Assembly: GCA_011043375.1 (NCBI GenBank) | Contig: DQYP01000064.1 | Location: 1-20,479 of the forward strand | DNA from: Thermotogaceae bacterium | Lineage (GTDB): Bacteria; Thermotogota; Thermotogae; B21-G9; HyVt-16 | DNA: 20,479 nucleotides | Direction of reading: 5' to 3' | In this document: positions 8,046-16,388 of the stretch, piece after piece | How the letters are laid out: each line of letters begins with the position of its first letter | Numbering within the stretch: position 1 is the stretch's first letter | The notes under the pieces: generated by a model | Seen by the model: only the letters and a program-made list of their open reading frames with translations | Databases searched by the model: none | What the model was told of the DNA's origin: nothing | Program-made: the position numbers and the translations under genes

Positions 8046-8945
8046 ATGAAGCAAGATACACTTAGCATGAAATGGAAGAATTTCATTGAGAGTAGAAAAC
8101 CGTTGATAGATGATTGGAAACATACTGCATATTTATGGCGTAAAAGTAAACTCACAATGATTGGTAGCTTTGTTGTTTTGTTTTTTATTATAATTGCGAT
8201 ATTTGCTCCCTATATTGCCCCGTATGATCCAATTGCACAGGATTTAAGCCAAAGACTTCAACCACCATCTTCCAAGCATCTTTTTGGAACAGACCAGTTT
8301 GGTAGGGACATATTCAGTAGGGTTATTTATGGTTCACGAATAGCCATTTGGATTATAATTTTGGTTTCTATAATAAGTGGGGGAATTGGAACACTCATAG
8401 GTGTGTTTGCTGGATATTTTGGTGGGATAGTTGATGAGGTTCTGATGAGAATCACAGATATGTTCCTGGCTTTTCCAAGTTTAGTCTTGGCAATGGCGTT
8501 TGCTGCTGCGATGGGACCAAGTCTGACCAACACAATCATAGCCATTTCCTTGGTTTACTGGACAGTTTATGCAAGGTTAGCAAGAGCCGAGGCTTTGAGG
8601 ATCAAAAATACGGAGTATATAGAAGCCGAAAGGGCCATGGGAGCGTCGAATTTTAGAATAATTTTTTTACACGTCCTTCCAATGTGTATATCGCCTGTTT
8701 TAGTCCAATTAACACTGAGAATGGGAACAATAATACTCACAGCAGCTGGTTTGGGATTCCTTGGTCTTGGTGCTCAGCCACCAACTCCAGAATGGGGAGC
8801 TATGGTGAGCGATGGAAGAAATTATTTAGTTGATCAATGGTGGATATCTACTTTTCCAGGTATAGCAATAGCCATTGTAGTTTTGGGTTTCAACCTTTTG
8901 GGAGACGGAATCAGAGATATGCTTGATCCAAGGCTTAGGAGGTAA
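8046..8945 (+). CDS. ABC importer permease, DppC/OppC family
   Basis: Second membrane subunit of the importer, 299 aa. A cytoplasmic N-terminal stretch of about 36 residues leads to the first helix (about 37-58), then APYDPIAQDLSQRLQPPS and the very characteristic HLFGTDQFGRDIFSRVIYG (about 78-96). The coupling loop is IEAERAMGASNFRIIFLHVLP, split here as IEAERAMGAS and IIFLHVLP. The end is GDGIRDMLDPRLRR, as in DppC proteins. ATG at 8046 follows AGAGGTGG. The next gene begins 6 bp after its stop. Confidence 0.95.
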   Translation: MKQDTLSMKWKNFIESRKPLIDDWKHTAYLWRKSKLTMIGSFVVLFFIIIAIFAPYIAPYDPIAQDLSQRLQPPSSKHLFGTDQFGRDIFSRVIYGSRIAIWIIILVSIISGGIGTLIGVFAGYFGGIVDEVLMRITDMFLAFPSLVLAMAFAAAMGPSLTNTIIAISLVYWTVYARLARAEALRIKNTEYIEAERAMGASNFRIIFLHVLPMCISPVLVQLTLRMGTIILTAAGLGFLGLGAQPPTPEWGAMVSDGRNYLVDQWWISTFPGIAIAIVVLGFNLLGDGIRDMLDPRLRR

Positions 8946-8951
8946 GAAAGG

Positions 8952-9917
8952 ATGGAAAAGCTTCTTTCGGTGAGAAATCTGAGAACAATATTTCATACAT
9001 ATAGAGGTGTGGTAAAAGCTTTGAATGGTGTCAGTTTTGATGTTTACAAAAAAGATTTTTTGGGAGTAGTCGGAGAAACTGGATGTGGTAAATCGGTCAC
9101 TTCTTTATCCATAATGCGATTGATAGAAGATCCTGGTGAAATAGTTGATGGAAGTGTTGTATTCGAAGGAAGGGATCTTTTGAAACTATCTGAGGAAGAG
9201 ATGCAAAAAGTTAGGGCAAAAGAGATTTCAATGATATTTCAAGAGCCAAAGATGGCTTTGAATCCTGTCTTGAAGGTTGGATATCAAATAGCAGAAGCTG
9301 TTTCAACAGCAGAGGATTTGCCAATAAAATCTAAGGAAGTGCAGGAAAAGGTATATGAAATTTTGAAAGCGGTTGGTTTGCCAGATCCTGAAAGTATGGT
9401 CGAGAAATATCCACATGAGTTGTCTGGTGGAATGGCACAGAGAATAATGATAGCCATGGGATTGGTCACAAAACCCAAACTTTTGATAGCAGATGAGCCG
9501 ACATCAGCTCTTGATGTTACTATTCAAGCTCAGATACTGCATTTGATAAAAGAATTGGTTTCTGAAATGGGAACTTCTGCGATGATAATTACACACAACC
9601 TTGGAGTGGTTGCTGAATATTGTGAAAGGGTAGTTATAATGTACGCAGGAAATGTTGCAGAAATTGGGAATGTGAAAACTATTTTCAAAGAACCCTTGCA
9701 TCCTTATACAAAAGGTTTAATAAAAGCAGTTCCAGTTATAGGTACAAAAGGGAAATTACAAACAATTCGAGGTATTGTTCCTGATCTTGTGAATCCTCCT
9801 TCTGGATGTAGATTTCATCCAAGATGTGATCACGCGCTAGATATTTGTTCAAAGGAATTACCACCAATAAAAGAAGTTGAACCTGGTCATTTTGTGGCAT
9901 GCCATCTGTATGATTGA
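8952..9917 (+). CDS. ABC importer ATPase, DppD/OppD family
   Basis: Cytoplasmic ATPase of the importer, 321 aa. Walker A is GETGCGKS (41-48), the Q-loop glutamine is about Q97 (IFQEP), the ABC signature is LSGGMAQR (157-164), Walker B is LLIADEP (177-183) and the switch histidine is in ITHNLG (about 213-218). The C-terminal oligopeptide-transporter extension has PYTKGL and four cysteines, C286, C292, C299 and C317 (GCRFHPRCD...C...ACH); this motif has been reported to hold an iron-sulfur cluster in some relatives. AGGAGG is 9 bases before the ATG. It pairs with the following ATPase as a heterodimer. Confidence 0.96.
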   Translation: MEKLLSVRNLRTIFHTYRGVVKALNGVSFDVYKKDFLGVVGETGCGKSVTSLSIMRLIEDPGEIVDGSVVFEGRDLLKLSEEEMQKVRAKEISMIFQEPKMALNPVLKVGYQIAEAVSTAEDLPIKSKEVQEKVYEILKAVGLPDPESMVEKYPHELSGGMAQRIMIAMGLVTKPKLLIADEPTSALDVTIQAQILHLIKELVSEMGTSAMIITHNLGVVAEYCERVVIMYAGNVAEIGNVKTIFKEPLHPYTKGLIKAVPVIGTKGKLQTIRGIVPDLVNPPSGCRFHPRCDHALDICSKELPPIKEVEPGHFVACHLYD

Positions 9918-9918
9918 T

Positions 9919-9926
9919 GGGGAGGT
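9919..9926 (+). promoter_or_regulatory. Ribosome binding site that fixes the second ATPase start at TTG 9934
   Basis: GGGGAGGT begins just after the preceding TGA stop (9915-9917) and ends 7 bases before a TTG at 9934. The frame is open from an ATG at 9877, but that lies inside the previous gene without a comparable site and would add 19 residues not expected for the family. Confidence 0.8.
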
Positions 9927-9933
9927 ATCGGAA

Positions 9934-10917
9934 TTGGCTGTAAATAACGATGTTCTTGTAAAGATAAATTCGTTGAAGAAATATTTTCCAGTTAGATCGG
10001 GCATATTTCTAAGAGCAAAAAAATATGTTAGAGCGGTGGATAATGTGAGTTTTACCATCAAAAAGAATGAAACGCTGGCACTCGTTGGGGAATCTGGCTG
10101 TGGTAAAACAACCATAGGTAGGACTATTCTACATTTATTAGAGCCAACTGATGGGGAAGTGATTTTTGACAATAAAAATTTGACAAAGATATCCAAAGAC
10201 GAACTCAAAGAATTGAGAAAGGGAATGCAGATAGTTTTTCAAAACCCATATACCTCTCTTCATCCAAGGAAATTGGTAAAAGATATAGTTGGCGAACCTT
10301 TGAAAATACATACCGATTTTTCGAGTGTTGAGATATTAAGGAGGGTTAAAGAAACCCTTGAGAATGTAGGGCTAAGAGAAGAACATATGTATAGATACCC
10401 TCATGAATTTAGTGGTGGACAAAGACAAAGAATAGCAGTTGCAAGGGCGATAATTTTAAGGCCAAAATTCATCGTTTTGGATGAACCAACCTCTGCCCTT
10501 GATGTTTCTGTACAAGCGAGGATATTGAATTTATTGAATAAATTAAAAGAAGAGCTCTCTTTGACGTATTTATTCATAACTCATGATCTTGCCGTGGTGG
10601 ATTACATGGCAGACAGGGTAGCGGTAATGTATCTTGGGAAAGTAGTGGAAATTGGGAAAAAGGATGATATATTTAAGCGACCCGCGCATCCTTACACGAG
10701 AGTTCTCGAAGCTGCTATACCTATTCCAGACCCATTTTTCAAAAAGGAAAGGATTCTCCCTAAAGGTGAGGTACCAAACCCAGTTAATCCTCCGAAAGGT
10801 TGTAGGTTTCATACAAGATGCGATTACGCTGTTGATAAATGTAAGGAATTAGAACCTCAACTTGAAAAAGTGGATGATGAACACTACGTTGCGTGTCATA
10901 GATGGAAGGAAATCTAA
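9934..10917 (+). CDS. ABC importer ATPase, DppF/OppF family
   Basis: Second ATPase of the importer, 327 aa from the TTG at 9934. The N-terminus has the OppF-type LKKYFPVRSGIF (14-25). Walker A is GESGCGKTT (52-60), the Q-loop is VFQNPYTSLHPR (101-112), the signature is FSGGQRQR (159-166), Walker B is FIVLDEPTSALD (179-190) and the switch histidine is in ITHDLAVV. The C-terminal extension carries four cysteines, C290, C296, C303 and C321, in the same spacing class as its partner. It is the last gene of the importer operon, followed within 12 bp by a strong hairpin terminator. Confidence 0.96.
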   Translation: MAVNNDVLVKINSLKKYFPVRSGIFLRAKKYVRAVDNVSFTIKKNETLALVGESGCGKTTIGRTILHLLEPTDGEVIFDNKNLTKISKDELKELRKGMQIVFQNPYTSLHPRKLVKDIVGEPLKIHTDFSSVEILRRVKETLENVGLREEHMYRYPHEFSGGQRQRIAVARAIILRPKFIVLDEPTSALDVSVQARILNLLNKLKEELSLTYLFITHDLAVVDYMADRVAVMYLGKVVEIGKKDDIFKRPAHPYTRVLEAAIPIPDPFFKKERILPKGEVPNPVNPPKGCRFHTRCDYAVDKCKELEPQLEKVDDEHYVACHRWKEI

Positions 10918-10928
10918 CATAAGTAAAG

Positions 10929-10951
10929 AAAGGTGGGCCAAGCCCACCTTT
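10929..10951. terminator. Shared bidirectional terminator between convergent operons
   Basis: AAAGGTGGGC (10929-10938) and GCCCACCTTT (10942-10951) form a perfect 10-bp stem with a CAA loop. On the + strand the stem runs into a T-run (T at 10949-10953) and ends the importer operon. On the - strand it starts directly after the porB stop codon (10952-10954) and its 3' arm ends in TTT followed by CTTT, so it can also end the por operon. Only 34 bp separate the two convergent coding regions. Confidence 0.9.
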
Positions 10952-11923
10952 TTACCTTATTGGTTTATCTTTGGTAGCTTCCTCAAGTGCTAAAAGTCTT
11001 TCCCATTTTCTATCGACGTAATCTTGTAATCCTTGGATTATTTCGCTTGCCATAGGATGTTTCAATAAATTTCTGAATCTTCCTTGAGATTCTATGAATT
11101 CTTTCACAGGTTTAAATTGCCTTGGTTTTCGAGTGATCCTATAAACGCCTCTCTCAACCTCATATAATGGCCAGTACTTTGTTTCCACAGCTAATTTGGC
11201 AATATCCAAGGTAGCATTCTCTTTTATCCTCCAAAATCTAACACAGGGAGTGAGCACAGCTATAAAAGCAGGTCCATCAAATTTAAAAGCTTTCTCAAGC
11301 TTGTTCATGTAATCCATATAGTCTCCGACGGTTGCAGTAGCTGCGTAAATATTTTCATGAGCGGCCATTATTTCGACTATGTTCTTCTTCAATTGAAGTT
11401 TCCCTGGAATCTTTTTACCCACAGGTGCTGTGGTTGTTTGAGAACCTGGAGGTGTTGAGCCTGACCTTTGGTTTCCTGTATTCATGTATCCTTCGTTATC
11501 GTAAAGAATATAGACAAAGTTATGGCCTCTTTCTACAGCTCCGGATAGAGATTGTAATCCAATGTCGTATGTTCCACCGTCCCCACCAAACGCTATAAAC
11601 TTGATTTCTCTCTCTGGTTTTATTTTTCCTCTCTTTAAAAGGGCTTTGTAAGCTGTTTCAACACCGCTGATGGTTGCAGCCGCGTTTTCAAAAGCATTGT
11701 GTATAAACGGTATATTCCAAGCGGTATAGGGATAAATGGTTGTTGAAACTTCCAAACAACCCGTTGCATTTGAAACTACCAAATCATAATTAAGAGCTTC
11801 TGCGACTAACGTTGCAAGCTTGGGAACTAAAGGAGCTCCACAACCGGGACAAAGTCTATGACCACTTACGAATTTATCTTCCTTATGATTTTTAGCAAGC
11901 AACTTTATATTAAATGCCATCAT
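10952..11923 (-). CDS. porB: Pyruvate:ferredoxin oxidoreductase, beta subunit
   Basis: PorB binds thiamine diphosphate and the [4Fe-4S] cluster nearest to it in the enzyme that splits pyruvate and CoA to acetyl-CoA, CO2 and reduced ferredoxin. It has 323 aa. Cluster cysteines are C25 and C28 (LCPGCGAP), C56 (ATGCLEVS) and C227 (LTPCVRF). The ThDP/Mg motif is FGGDGGTYDIG (112-122) with YDNEGYMNTGNQRSGS (141-156) after it. The C-terminal KDKPIR matches T. maritima PorB as I recall it. Two ATGs in tandem (11923, 11920) lie 5 and 8 bases after AGGAGG; the second has better spacing. That AGGAGG overlaps the porA stop codon. Confidence 0.97.
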   Translation of the reverse strand: MMAFNIKLLAKNHKEDKFVSGHRLCPGCGAPLVPKLATLVAEALNYDLVVSNATGCLEVSTTIYPYTAWNIPFIHNAFENAAATISGVETAYKALLKRGKIKPEREIKFIAFGGDGGTYDIGLQSLSGAVERGHNFVYILYDNEGYMNTGNQRSGSTPPGSQTTTAPVGKKIPGKLQLKKNIVEIMAAHENIYAATATVGDYMDYMNKLEKAFKFDGPAFIAVLTPCVRFWRIKENATLDIAKLAVETKYWPLYEVERGVYRITRKPRQFKPVKEFIESQGRFRNLLKHPMASEIIQGLQDYVDRKWERLLALEEATKDKPIR

Positions 11924-11932
11924 TCACACCTC

Positions 11933-13111
11933 CTATTCTCTAAGACCAAGATACCTTTGTTCATCGACAACAAGATTTCCCTCTATCGCATCGTCGAATG
12001 CTTTTCTTATCATGTCGGGTGTTATGTCTCTACCGCCCAATCCATAAATATATGAGCCAAGCTGAGGTCTAACGGCCACTTCGTACAATGAGGATTTTAT
12101 TTCAGCGTACAATGGTGCCTCAGCTCCAAAGGACATTGATCTATCGAGTACAACTACACCTTTCTTTCCATTGAGATAATACTGTATTTCTTCTTTTGGA
12201 AATGGTCGAAACATAGTTATTTTAAGTAATCCAACTTTTTTACCTTCCTGTCTCATCTTATCTACCACATATTTAATTGTTCCGTTCGTGGATCCAAGTG
12301 CCACCATCACATATTCAGCATCATCGGCCTTATAGGATTCAACAAACGAATACTTTCTACCAGAAATTTCTTCATATTCTTTGGCAATTTCTGGGAACAC
12401 CTTTCTTACATTATCCATAGCCTCTACTTGTTGCCTTTTGTGTTCAAAATAATAGTCATAAAGGTCGAGTGGACCATAAGTTACTGGATTTTTGGTATCC
12501 AAAAGTGAATACATCATCTTTTGTTCACCAATGAACTTTTTGATCTCCTCATCTGGAAGAATCTCTACTATCTCCGTTCCATGGGAGATAATGAATCCAT
12601 CTTGGTTCACCATAACTGGCAATCTAACATTTTCATTTTCAGCCAATTTTAATGCGATGAATATTAGATCATAAACCTCTTGAGAATTCTCCGCAAATAA
12701 CTGTACCCAACCTGAATCTCTTTCTGCCATTGTATCACTATGATCACAGTGTATGTTTATTGGTCCACTCAGTGCTCTATTAACCACCGGCATCACAATT
12801 GGAAGACGTGAAGAAGCAGCAATATAAACTATTTCATGCATTAAAGCCAAACCATTCGCACTTGTTGCTGTCATTGCACGAGCACCCGCCGCGGCAGCAC
12901 CTACAATGGCACTCATTGCACTGTGTTCACTTTCGACAGGTATCATTTCAGTATCGACAACTCCATCAGCGACATATTGGGCGAATTTTTCAACTATTGG
13001 TGTTTGAGGTGTTATAGGATACGCAGCAACAACATCGGGATTTATCTGACGCATCGCATGAGCTGCTGCTTCAGCACCAGTTATGGCTAACTTTTTCTGT
13101 TCAGCAATCAT
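11933..13111 (-). CDS. porA: Pyruvate:ferredoxin oxidoreductase, alpha subunit
   Basis: PorA supplies the pyruvate/ThDP-facing domains of the oxidoreductase. It has 392 aa. Typical features are ITGAEAAAHAMRQINPDVVA (9-28), AYPITPQTPIVE (30-41), PVESEHSAMSAIVGAAAAGA (58-77) containing the conserved Glu region near ThDP, TATSANGLALMHE and NIHCDHSDTM. The C-terminal half has VALGSTNGTIKYVV and YGLGGRDITPDMI. The start follows AGGAGG by about 9 bases, just after the porD stop. It is one of four co-transcribed subunits (porC, porD, porA, porB), the order found in T. maritima. Confidence 0.97.
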   Translation of the reverse strand: MIAEQKKLAITGAEAAAHAMRQINPDVVAAYPITPQTPIVEKFAQYVADGVVDTEMIPVESEHSAMSAIVGAAAAGARAMTATSANGLALMHEIVYIAASSRLPIVMPVVNRALSGPINIHCDHSDTMAERDSGWVQLFAENSQEVYDLIFIALKLAENENVRLPVMVNQDGFIISHGTEIVEILPDEEIKKFIGEQKMMYSLLDTKNPVTYGPLDLYDYYFEHKRQQVEAMDNVRKVFPEIAKEYEEISGRKYSFVESYKADDAEYVMVALGSTNGTIKYVVDKMRQEGKKVGLLKITMFRPFPKEEIQYYLNGKKGVVVLDRSMSFGAEAPLYAEIKSSLYEVAVRPQLGSYIYGLGGRDITPDMIRKAFDDAIEGNLVVDEQRYLGLRE

Positions 13112-13124
13112 TTCTCATCCCTCC

Positions 13125-13418
13125 TCATTCCTGAAATTCCGTTTCAGGTTTCATCTCAATGGCATTTTTGGGACAAACACTGGCGCAAATTCCACAACCC
13201 TTGCAATAATCATAGTCTATTGCTTTCATTATTCCGTCCTCTTGTATTATCGCCATATCTGGACACACTATCCAACACATCATACAATCAATACATTTAC
13301 TTCTATCATAAATGGGCCTCATTACTCTCCAACCACCGGTGTTGAACTTTTTAGAGCTACCAGGCTCCGTTATCAACCCACCTATTGGAATATCTTTCCA
13401 TCCTTTGAGTTCAGCCAT
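13125..13418 (-). CDS. porD: Pyruvate:ferredoxin oxidoreductase, delta (ferredoxin-like) subunit
   Basis: A small 97-aa subunit with two [4Fe-4S] clusters that carries electrons from the catalytic dimer to external ferredoxin. Both cluster motifs are complete: C42-x2-C45-x2-C48-x3-C52-P (CIDCMMCWIVCP) and C72-x2-C75-x2-C78-x3-C82-P (CKGCGICASVCP). The N-terminal 40 residues are the usual PorD extension. The ATG at 13418 overlaps the porC end by 8 bp and uses GGAGG inside porC, 9 bases upstream. Confidence 0.97.
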   Translation of the reverse strand: MAELKGWKDIPIGGLITEPGSSKKFNTGGWRVMRPIYDRSKCIDCMMCWIVCPDMAIIQEDGIMKAIDYDYCKGCGICASVCPKNAIEMKPETEFQE

Positions 13419-13998
13419 TACACGTCACCTCCTCATATCCTCTCTTGATAGCTCTTATATTTCCTTCCAAGACATCAGGCGTAAGTTTCTTTTCGAAGGT
13501 TTTTTTGAAATTCTCTATGACCGATTCAAGTGGCAAATGTTCCGTTAATTTAGCAAGAGCACCCAACATTACGGTATTGGGAATACCCCTTTTGATTTCC
13601 TCGAGGGCAATCTTGGTGGCAGGAACCACACAGATTTTTCCTTTAAAGCCTGTTTTTTGCTTTACGAAATCCTTGCCTTTTGTCGTGTTGACCAGGAGTA
13701 CACCTGTACTTTCGTCGATACCAATAGCAATATCAGGCAATCCCAACAGTGTTTCATCGATAACTACGACTATGTCAGGTGATTCAACAGAAGAATGAAT
13801 GGTTATTGGAGAATCCGAGATTCTATCGAATGCTTTCATTGGTGCTCCTGCTCTTTCAGCACCATACTCTGGAAAGGCCTGGGAATACTTCCCAGTATCG
13901 AGCGCCACTTCCGCAACAACTTGTGCAGCACTCTTGGCACCTTGACCGCCTCTTCCGTGCCATCTGATTTCAAAGAAATCTTTCTTCGTTTCCACCAT
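13411..13998 (-). CDS. porC: Pyruvate:ferredoxin oxidoreductase, gamma subunit
   Basis: PorC is the gamma subunit of the archaeal-type four-subunit pyruvate oxidoreductase. It has 195 aa. Visible are EIRWHGRGGQGAKSAAQVVA (10-29), the family's glycine-rich start, YSQAFPEYGAERAGAPMKAF and IPNTVMLGALAKL. ATG at 13998 is 7 bases after GGAGG. The upstream GH57 gene ends only 20 bp away on the same strand and I see no promoter in the gap, so the por genes appear at least partly read through from it. Confidence 0.96.
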   Translation of the reverse strand: MVETKKDFFEIRWHGRGGQGAKSAAQVVAEVALDTGKYSQAFPEYGAERAGAPMKAFDRISDSPITIHSSVESPDIVVVIDETLLGLPDIAIGIDESTGVLLVNTTKGKDFVKQKTGFKGKICVVPATKIALEEIKRGIPNTVMLGALAKLTEHLPLESVIENFKKTFEKKLTPDVLEGNIRAIKRGYEEVTCNG

Positions 13999-14018
13999 CT
14001 TTAACCCTCCTTTTTCAA

Positions 14019-15596
14019 TTAAGGCAAATCCTTGAATATATCATCCACGGATTCATAATATTCTAATTTTTCCTCATCTATTTTATCACACTCTAACCAT
14101 TTATAAATCTCTAAGAATCTGTTTAAATGTATTTTCACTCTGGTTACAGCGTAATCAACGGATGTTCCTGTGGTTATTATGAATGCCCAATCACTTGATT
14201 GGGCAAGTAAAAGTTCTCTAAGCGCCTGTTTTAAAGCTCTTCTTTGCAATTTGGATAGTTTTTTTGCTCTCTTCGAAAAATCTAAGAATTTTTCGGTTGC
14301 TTCATGAATGTGGGGGTAGATCCAATCATTTTTACCATTCAACCAGACTTCATTGAAACCATTAGCTCCCCAGGTTGAAGGAGCCGGTCTTACCATTTGA
14401 ACTCTATCGATCTTTTCTAAGAATTCCAAAGGAGTAATGGCAGAAATAATGTCTTGCTTTTTAAGTTCTCTGAAGAAGTATTCTATGAATTGAGGTCCTT
14501 CATACCACCAATGTCCAAACAATTCCGCATCGAACGGTGCAACTATTATCGGACTTTCACCATCAAATGCTTTGGATAATCTTATAACTTGTTGGATTTT
14601 TTTATTTAGAAAGTCCTGTGCATGGTTCTTCACTGTCTCCATTGCAACATCAGGATCGTAGTACTCTTTTTTATCGAGCTCAACTTTCTTGCCAGTAATT
14701 CTGTGATATTTTATCCCTGTGTTTACTCTAACGCCAGAACCATCCATGTAGGGTTTTATGTAATCGTATTCTCGTTCAAATCCGATATCTTTATAAAATT
14801 CCCTATAATTATAGTCGCCAGGGTAACCTATTTCAGCACTCCAAACTTGTTCGCTGGATTCAGGATCCCTAGCAAATGCAAAGACACCGCTGGGAGTAAT
14901 TATAGGTCTATAAACCCCATACCTTGGCGGAGTTTCAGCATACCAAAAACCATGGGAATCTAAGAAAAAGAATTCAAGACCATTTTTCGAAAGATATTCG
15001 TCGAGATCATCAAAATATGCACACTCGGCAAGCCAAATACCTTTCGGCTTCTTCCCTATATGTTTTTTAAAAGTCTCGATTCCAATTTTCAATTGCAAAT
15101 CGATCATTTCAGGATAATTTTTGTAGAAAGGCAAAAAGGCATGGGTAGCAGAGCAGGTTATCAATTCAAGATTTCCTTTGAAATAATAATTTTTAAGGCC
15201 TTCAAGTAAATCACAGTCGTAATCCTCGCAATAAACTTTTAGAATCTTATCAAATTTGTTTTTATAATATTTTGCGAGCTTGTAAAGTTGCGGAGACTCA
15301 TTTTTGGTTCTAGTGACTTCTTTTGTTGCCAATTCAATCAATTTTTCCATATGTCTCACATATTTCTCTTGTAGTGATTTGTTTGAAAGCATTTCCATCA
15401 GTGGAGGGGTTATTGACATGGTTAATTTGAAGGGTATATTATCTTTATCGAGTTTCTCAAACACCATTAAAAGCGGTAAATAGGTTTCAGTTATAGCCTC
15501 AAATAGCCACCTTTCTTCCAAAAATTCTTCGTATTCAGGATGATGAACATATGGCAGGTGGGCATGGAGGACCAATGAAAAAAAGCCTTTTGGCAT
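14019..15596 (-). CDS. GH57 glycoside hydrolase, AmyC / 1,4-alpha-glucan branching-enzyme type
   Basis: A cytoplasmic (no signal peptide) GH57 retaining enzyme acting on alpha-1,4-glucans. It has 525 aa from the ATG at 15596. Motif 1 is LHAHLPYV (10-17), the nucleophile is E191 in IWLAECAYF, and the acid/base is D356 in VAPFDAELFGHWWYEGP. The C-terminal helical (DUF1957-type) part has WGANGFNEVWLNGKNDWIY. It resembles T. maritima AmyC from memory, and GH57 branching enzymes in general; amylase versus branching activity cannot be told here. The frame opens 14 codons earlier, but that start is inside lptB; ATG 15596 comes 4 bp after the lptB stop with GAGGAG upstream. Probable role: storage or maltodextrin metabolism. 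Confidence 0.92.
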   Translation of the reverse strand: MPKGFFSLVLHAHLPYVHHPEYEEFLEERWLFEAITETYLPLLMVFEKLDKDNIPFKLTMSITPPLMEMLSNKSLQEKYVRHMEKLIELATKEVTRTKNESPQLYKLAKYYKNKFDKILKVYCEDYDCDLLEGLKNYYFKGNLELITCSATHAFLPFYKNYPEMIDLQLKIGIETFKKHIGKKPKGIWLAECAYFDDLDEYLSKNGLEFFFLDSHGFWYAETPPRYGVYRPIITPSGVFAFARDPESSEQVWSAEIGYPGDYNYREFYKDIGFEREYDYIKPYMDGSGVRVNTGIKYHRITGKKVELDKKEYYDPDVAMETVKNHAQDFLNKKIQQVIRLSKAFDGESPIIVAPFDAELFGHWWYEGPQFIEYFFRELKKQDIISAITPLEFLEKIDRVQMVRPAPSTWGANGFNEVWLNGKNDWIYPHIHEATEKFLDFSKRAKKLSKLQRRALKQALRELLLAQSSDWAFIITTGTSVDYAVTRVKIHLNRFLEIYKWLECDKIDEEKLEYYESVDDIFKDLP

Positions 15597-15600
15597 AACC

Positions 15601-16356
15601 TCACAACTCCTCATCGACTTTATCTTTGGATATATCACTCAATAGCTCTCTTCCTATGTAGTTGTCTATCACCTTTGGATTACTTAGGACCTCGTATGGT
15701 AATCCTTGAGCGAGTATTTCACCCTTATGTATTACATACAATCTGTCGACTATTTTCTCTATTTCCGAAACGCTGTGGTCTGTTACTATTATCCCGATGT
15801 TCTCACTTTTCAACTTCAAAATCATTCTCTGTATATCTTTAACAGTTAATGGATCAATTCCACTGAAAGGTTCATCTAAGAGTATAAATTTGGGATTCAA
15901 TGTCATCATACGTGCTAATTCAAGGCGTCTTTTTTCCCCTCCGGATAAAAGCGAAGCCCTTTGATCTCTCAATTTAAAGATTCCAAAGTCTTTTAATAAC
16001 TTTCTTACTCGCTTTATCCTTTCTTCCATTGGTACTTTCAAATTTTCAAAAACTATTTCTAAATTTTCGCCAACAGTTAAACCATTGAACACCGAAGTTT
16101 CTTGTGGAAGATATGTTATTCCCATAAGTGCTCTGCGAAACACTGGTACATGTGTTAACTCAACATCATCGATGTGTATTGATCCAAAGTTAGGAATCAC
16201 TAAGCCAAGTATCATACTGAACAAAGTTGTCTTTCCTGCACCGTTTGGTCCAAGTAACCCCACTATCTCGCCGGATTTGACATATAAACTTGCCTTGTTT
16301 ACAACTATTCTTTTTCCATATTTCTTAGTTAAGTCAACACATTTCAATAAAGCCAA
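15601..16356 (-). CDS. lptB: LptB-like ABC transporter ATPase
   Basis: A 251-aa ABC ATPase most like LptB, which powers lipopolysaccharide extraction from the inner membrane in diderm bacteria. Walker A is GPNGAGKTT (36-44), the Q-loop region is GITYLPQETSVFNGLTVGEN (79-98), with the LptB-like PQE-SVF-LTV-EN pattern. The signature is LSGGEKRR (137-144), Walker B is FILLDEPFSGIDP (157-169) and the switch histidine is in VTDHSV. No permease is adjacent. The start chosen is TTG 16356, 8 bases after GGAGGGG; an upstream in-frame ATG at 16398 lies inside the SRP RNA. Thermotogota have an unusual outer sheath, so the cargo may not be LPS. A branched-chain-type (LivF/LivG) ATPase is less likely. Confidence 0.85.
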   Translation of the reverse strand: MALLKCVDLTKKYGKRIVVNKASLYVKSGEIVGLLGPNGAGKTTLFSMILGLVIPNFGSIHIDDVELTHVPVFRRALMGITYLPQETSVFNGLTVGENLEIVFENLKVPMEERIKRVRKLLKDFGIFKLRDQRASLLSGGEKRRLELARMMTLNPKFILLDEPFSGIDPLTVKDIQRMILKLKSENIGIIVTDHSVSEIEKIVDRLYVIHKGEILAQGLPYEVLSNPKVIDNYIGRELLSDISKDKVDEEL

Positions 16357-16364
16357 AAAAGTTT

Positions 16365-16371
16365 CCCCTCC
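16365..16371 (-). promoter_or_regulatory. Ribosome binding site that fixes the lptB start at TTG 16356
   Basis: On the - strand GGAGGGG is followed by 8 bases and then TTG. No such site precedes the in-frame ATG at 16398, whose upstream sequence is the 3' part of the SRP RNA. Confidence 0.85.
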
Positions 16372-16377
16372 AGCGAT

Positions 16378-16384
16378 AAAAAAA
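16378..16384 (-). terminator. T-run after the SRP RNA, possible terminator/attenuator before lptB
   Basis: Seven T residues on the - strand lie 4 bases beyond the SRP RNA 3' end, directly after the closing 12-bp helix strand GTGTGGCGCACC. It may help end or process the RNA. It is not a textbook terminator because the helix partner is about 255 bases upstream. If it terminates, lptB and downstream genes depend on read-through or on another promoter. Confidence 0.45.
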
Positions 16385-16388
16385 TCAA

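Noticed and set aside
15597..15638. A 14-residue N-terminal extension of the AmyC-type protein
   Set aside because: It lies inside the lptB coding region; ATG 15596 gives the expected family N-terminus close to the HAHLP motif.
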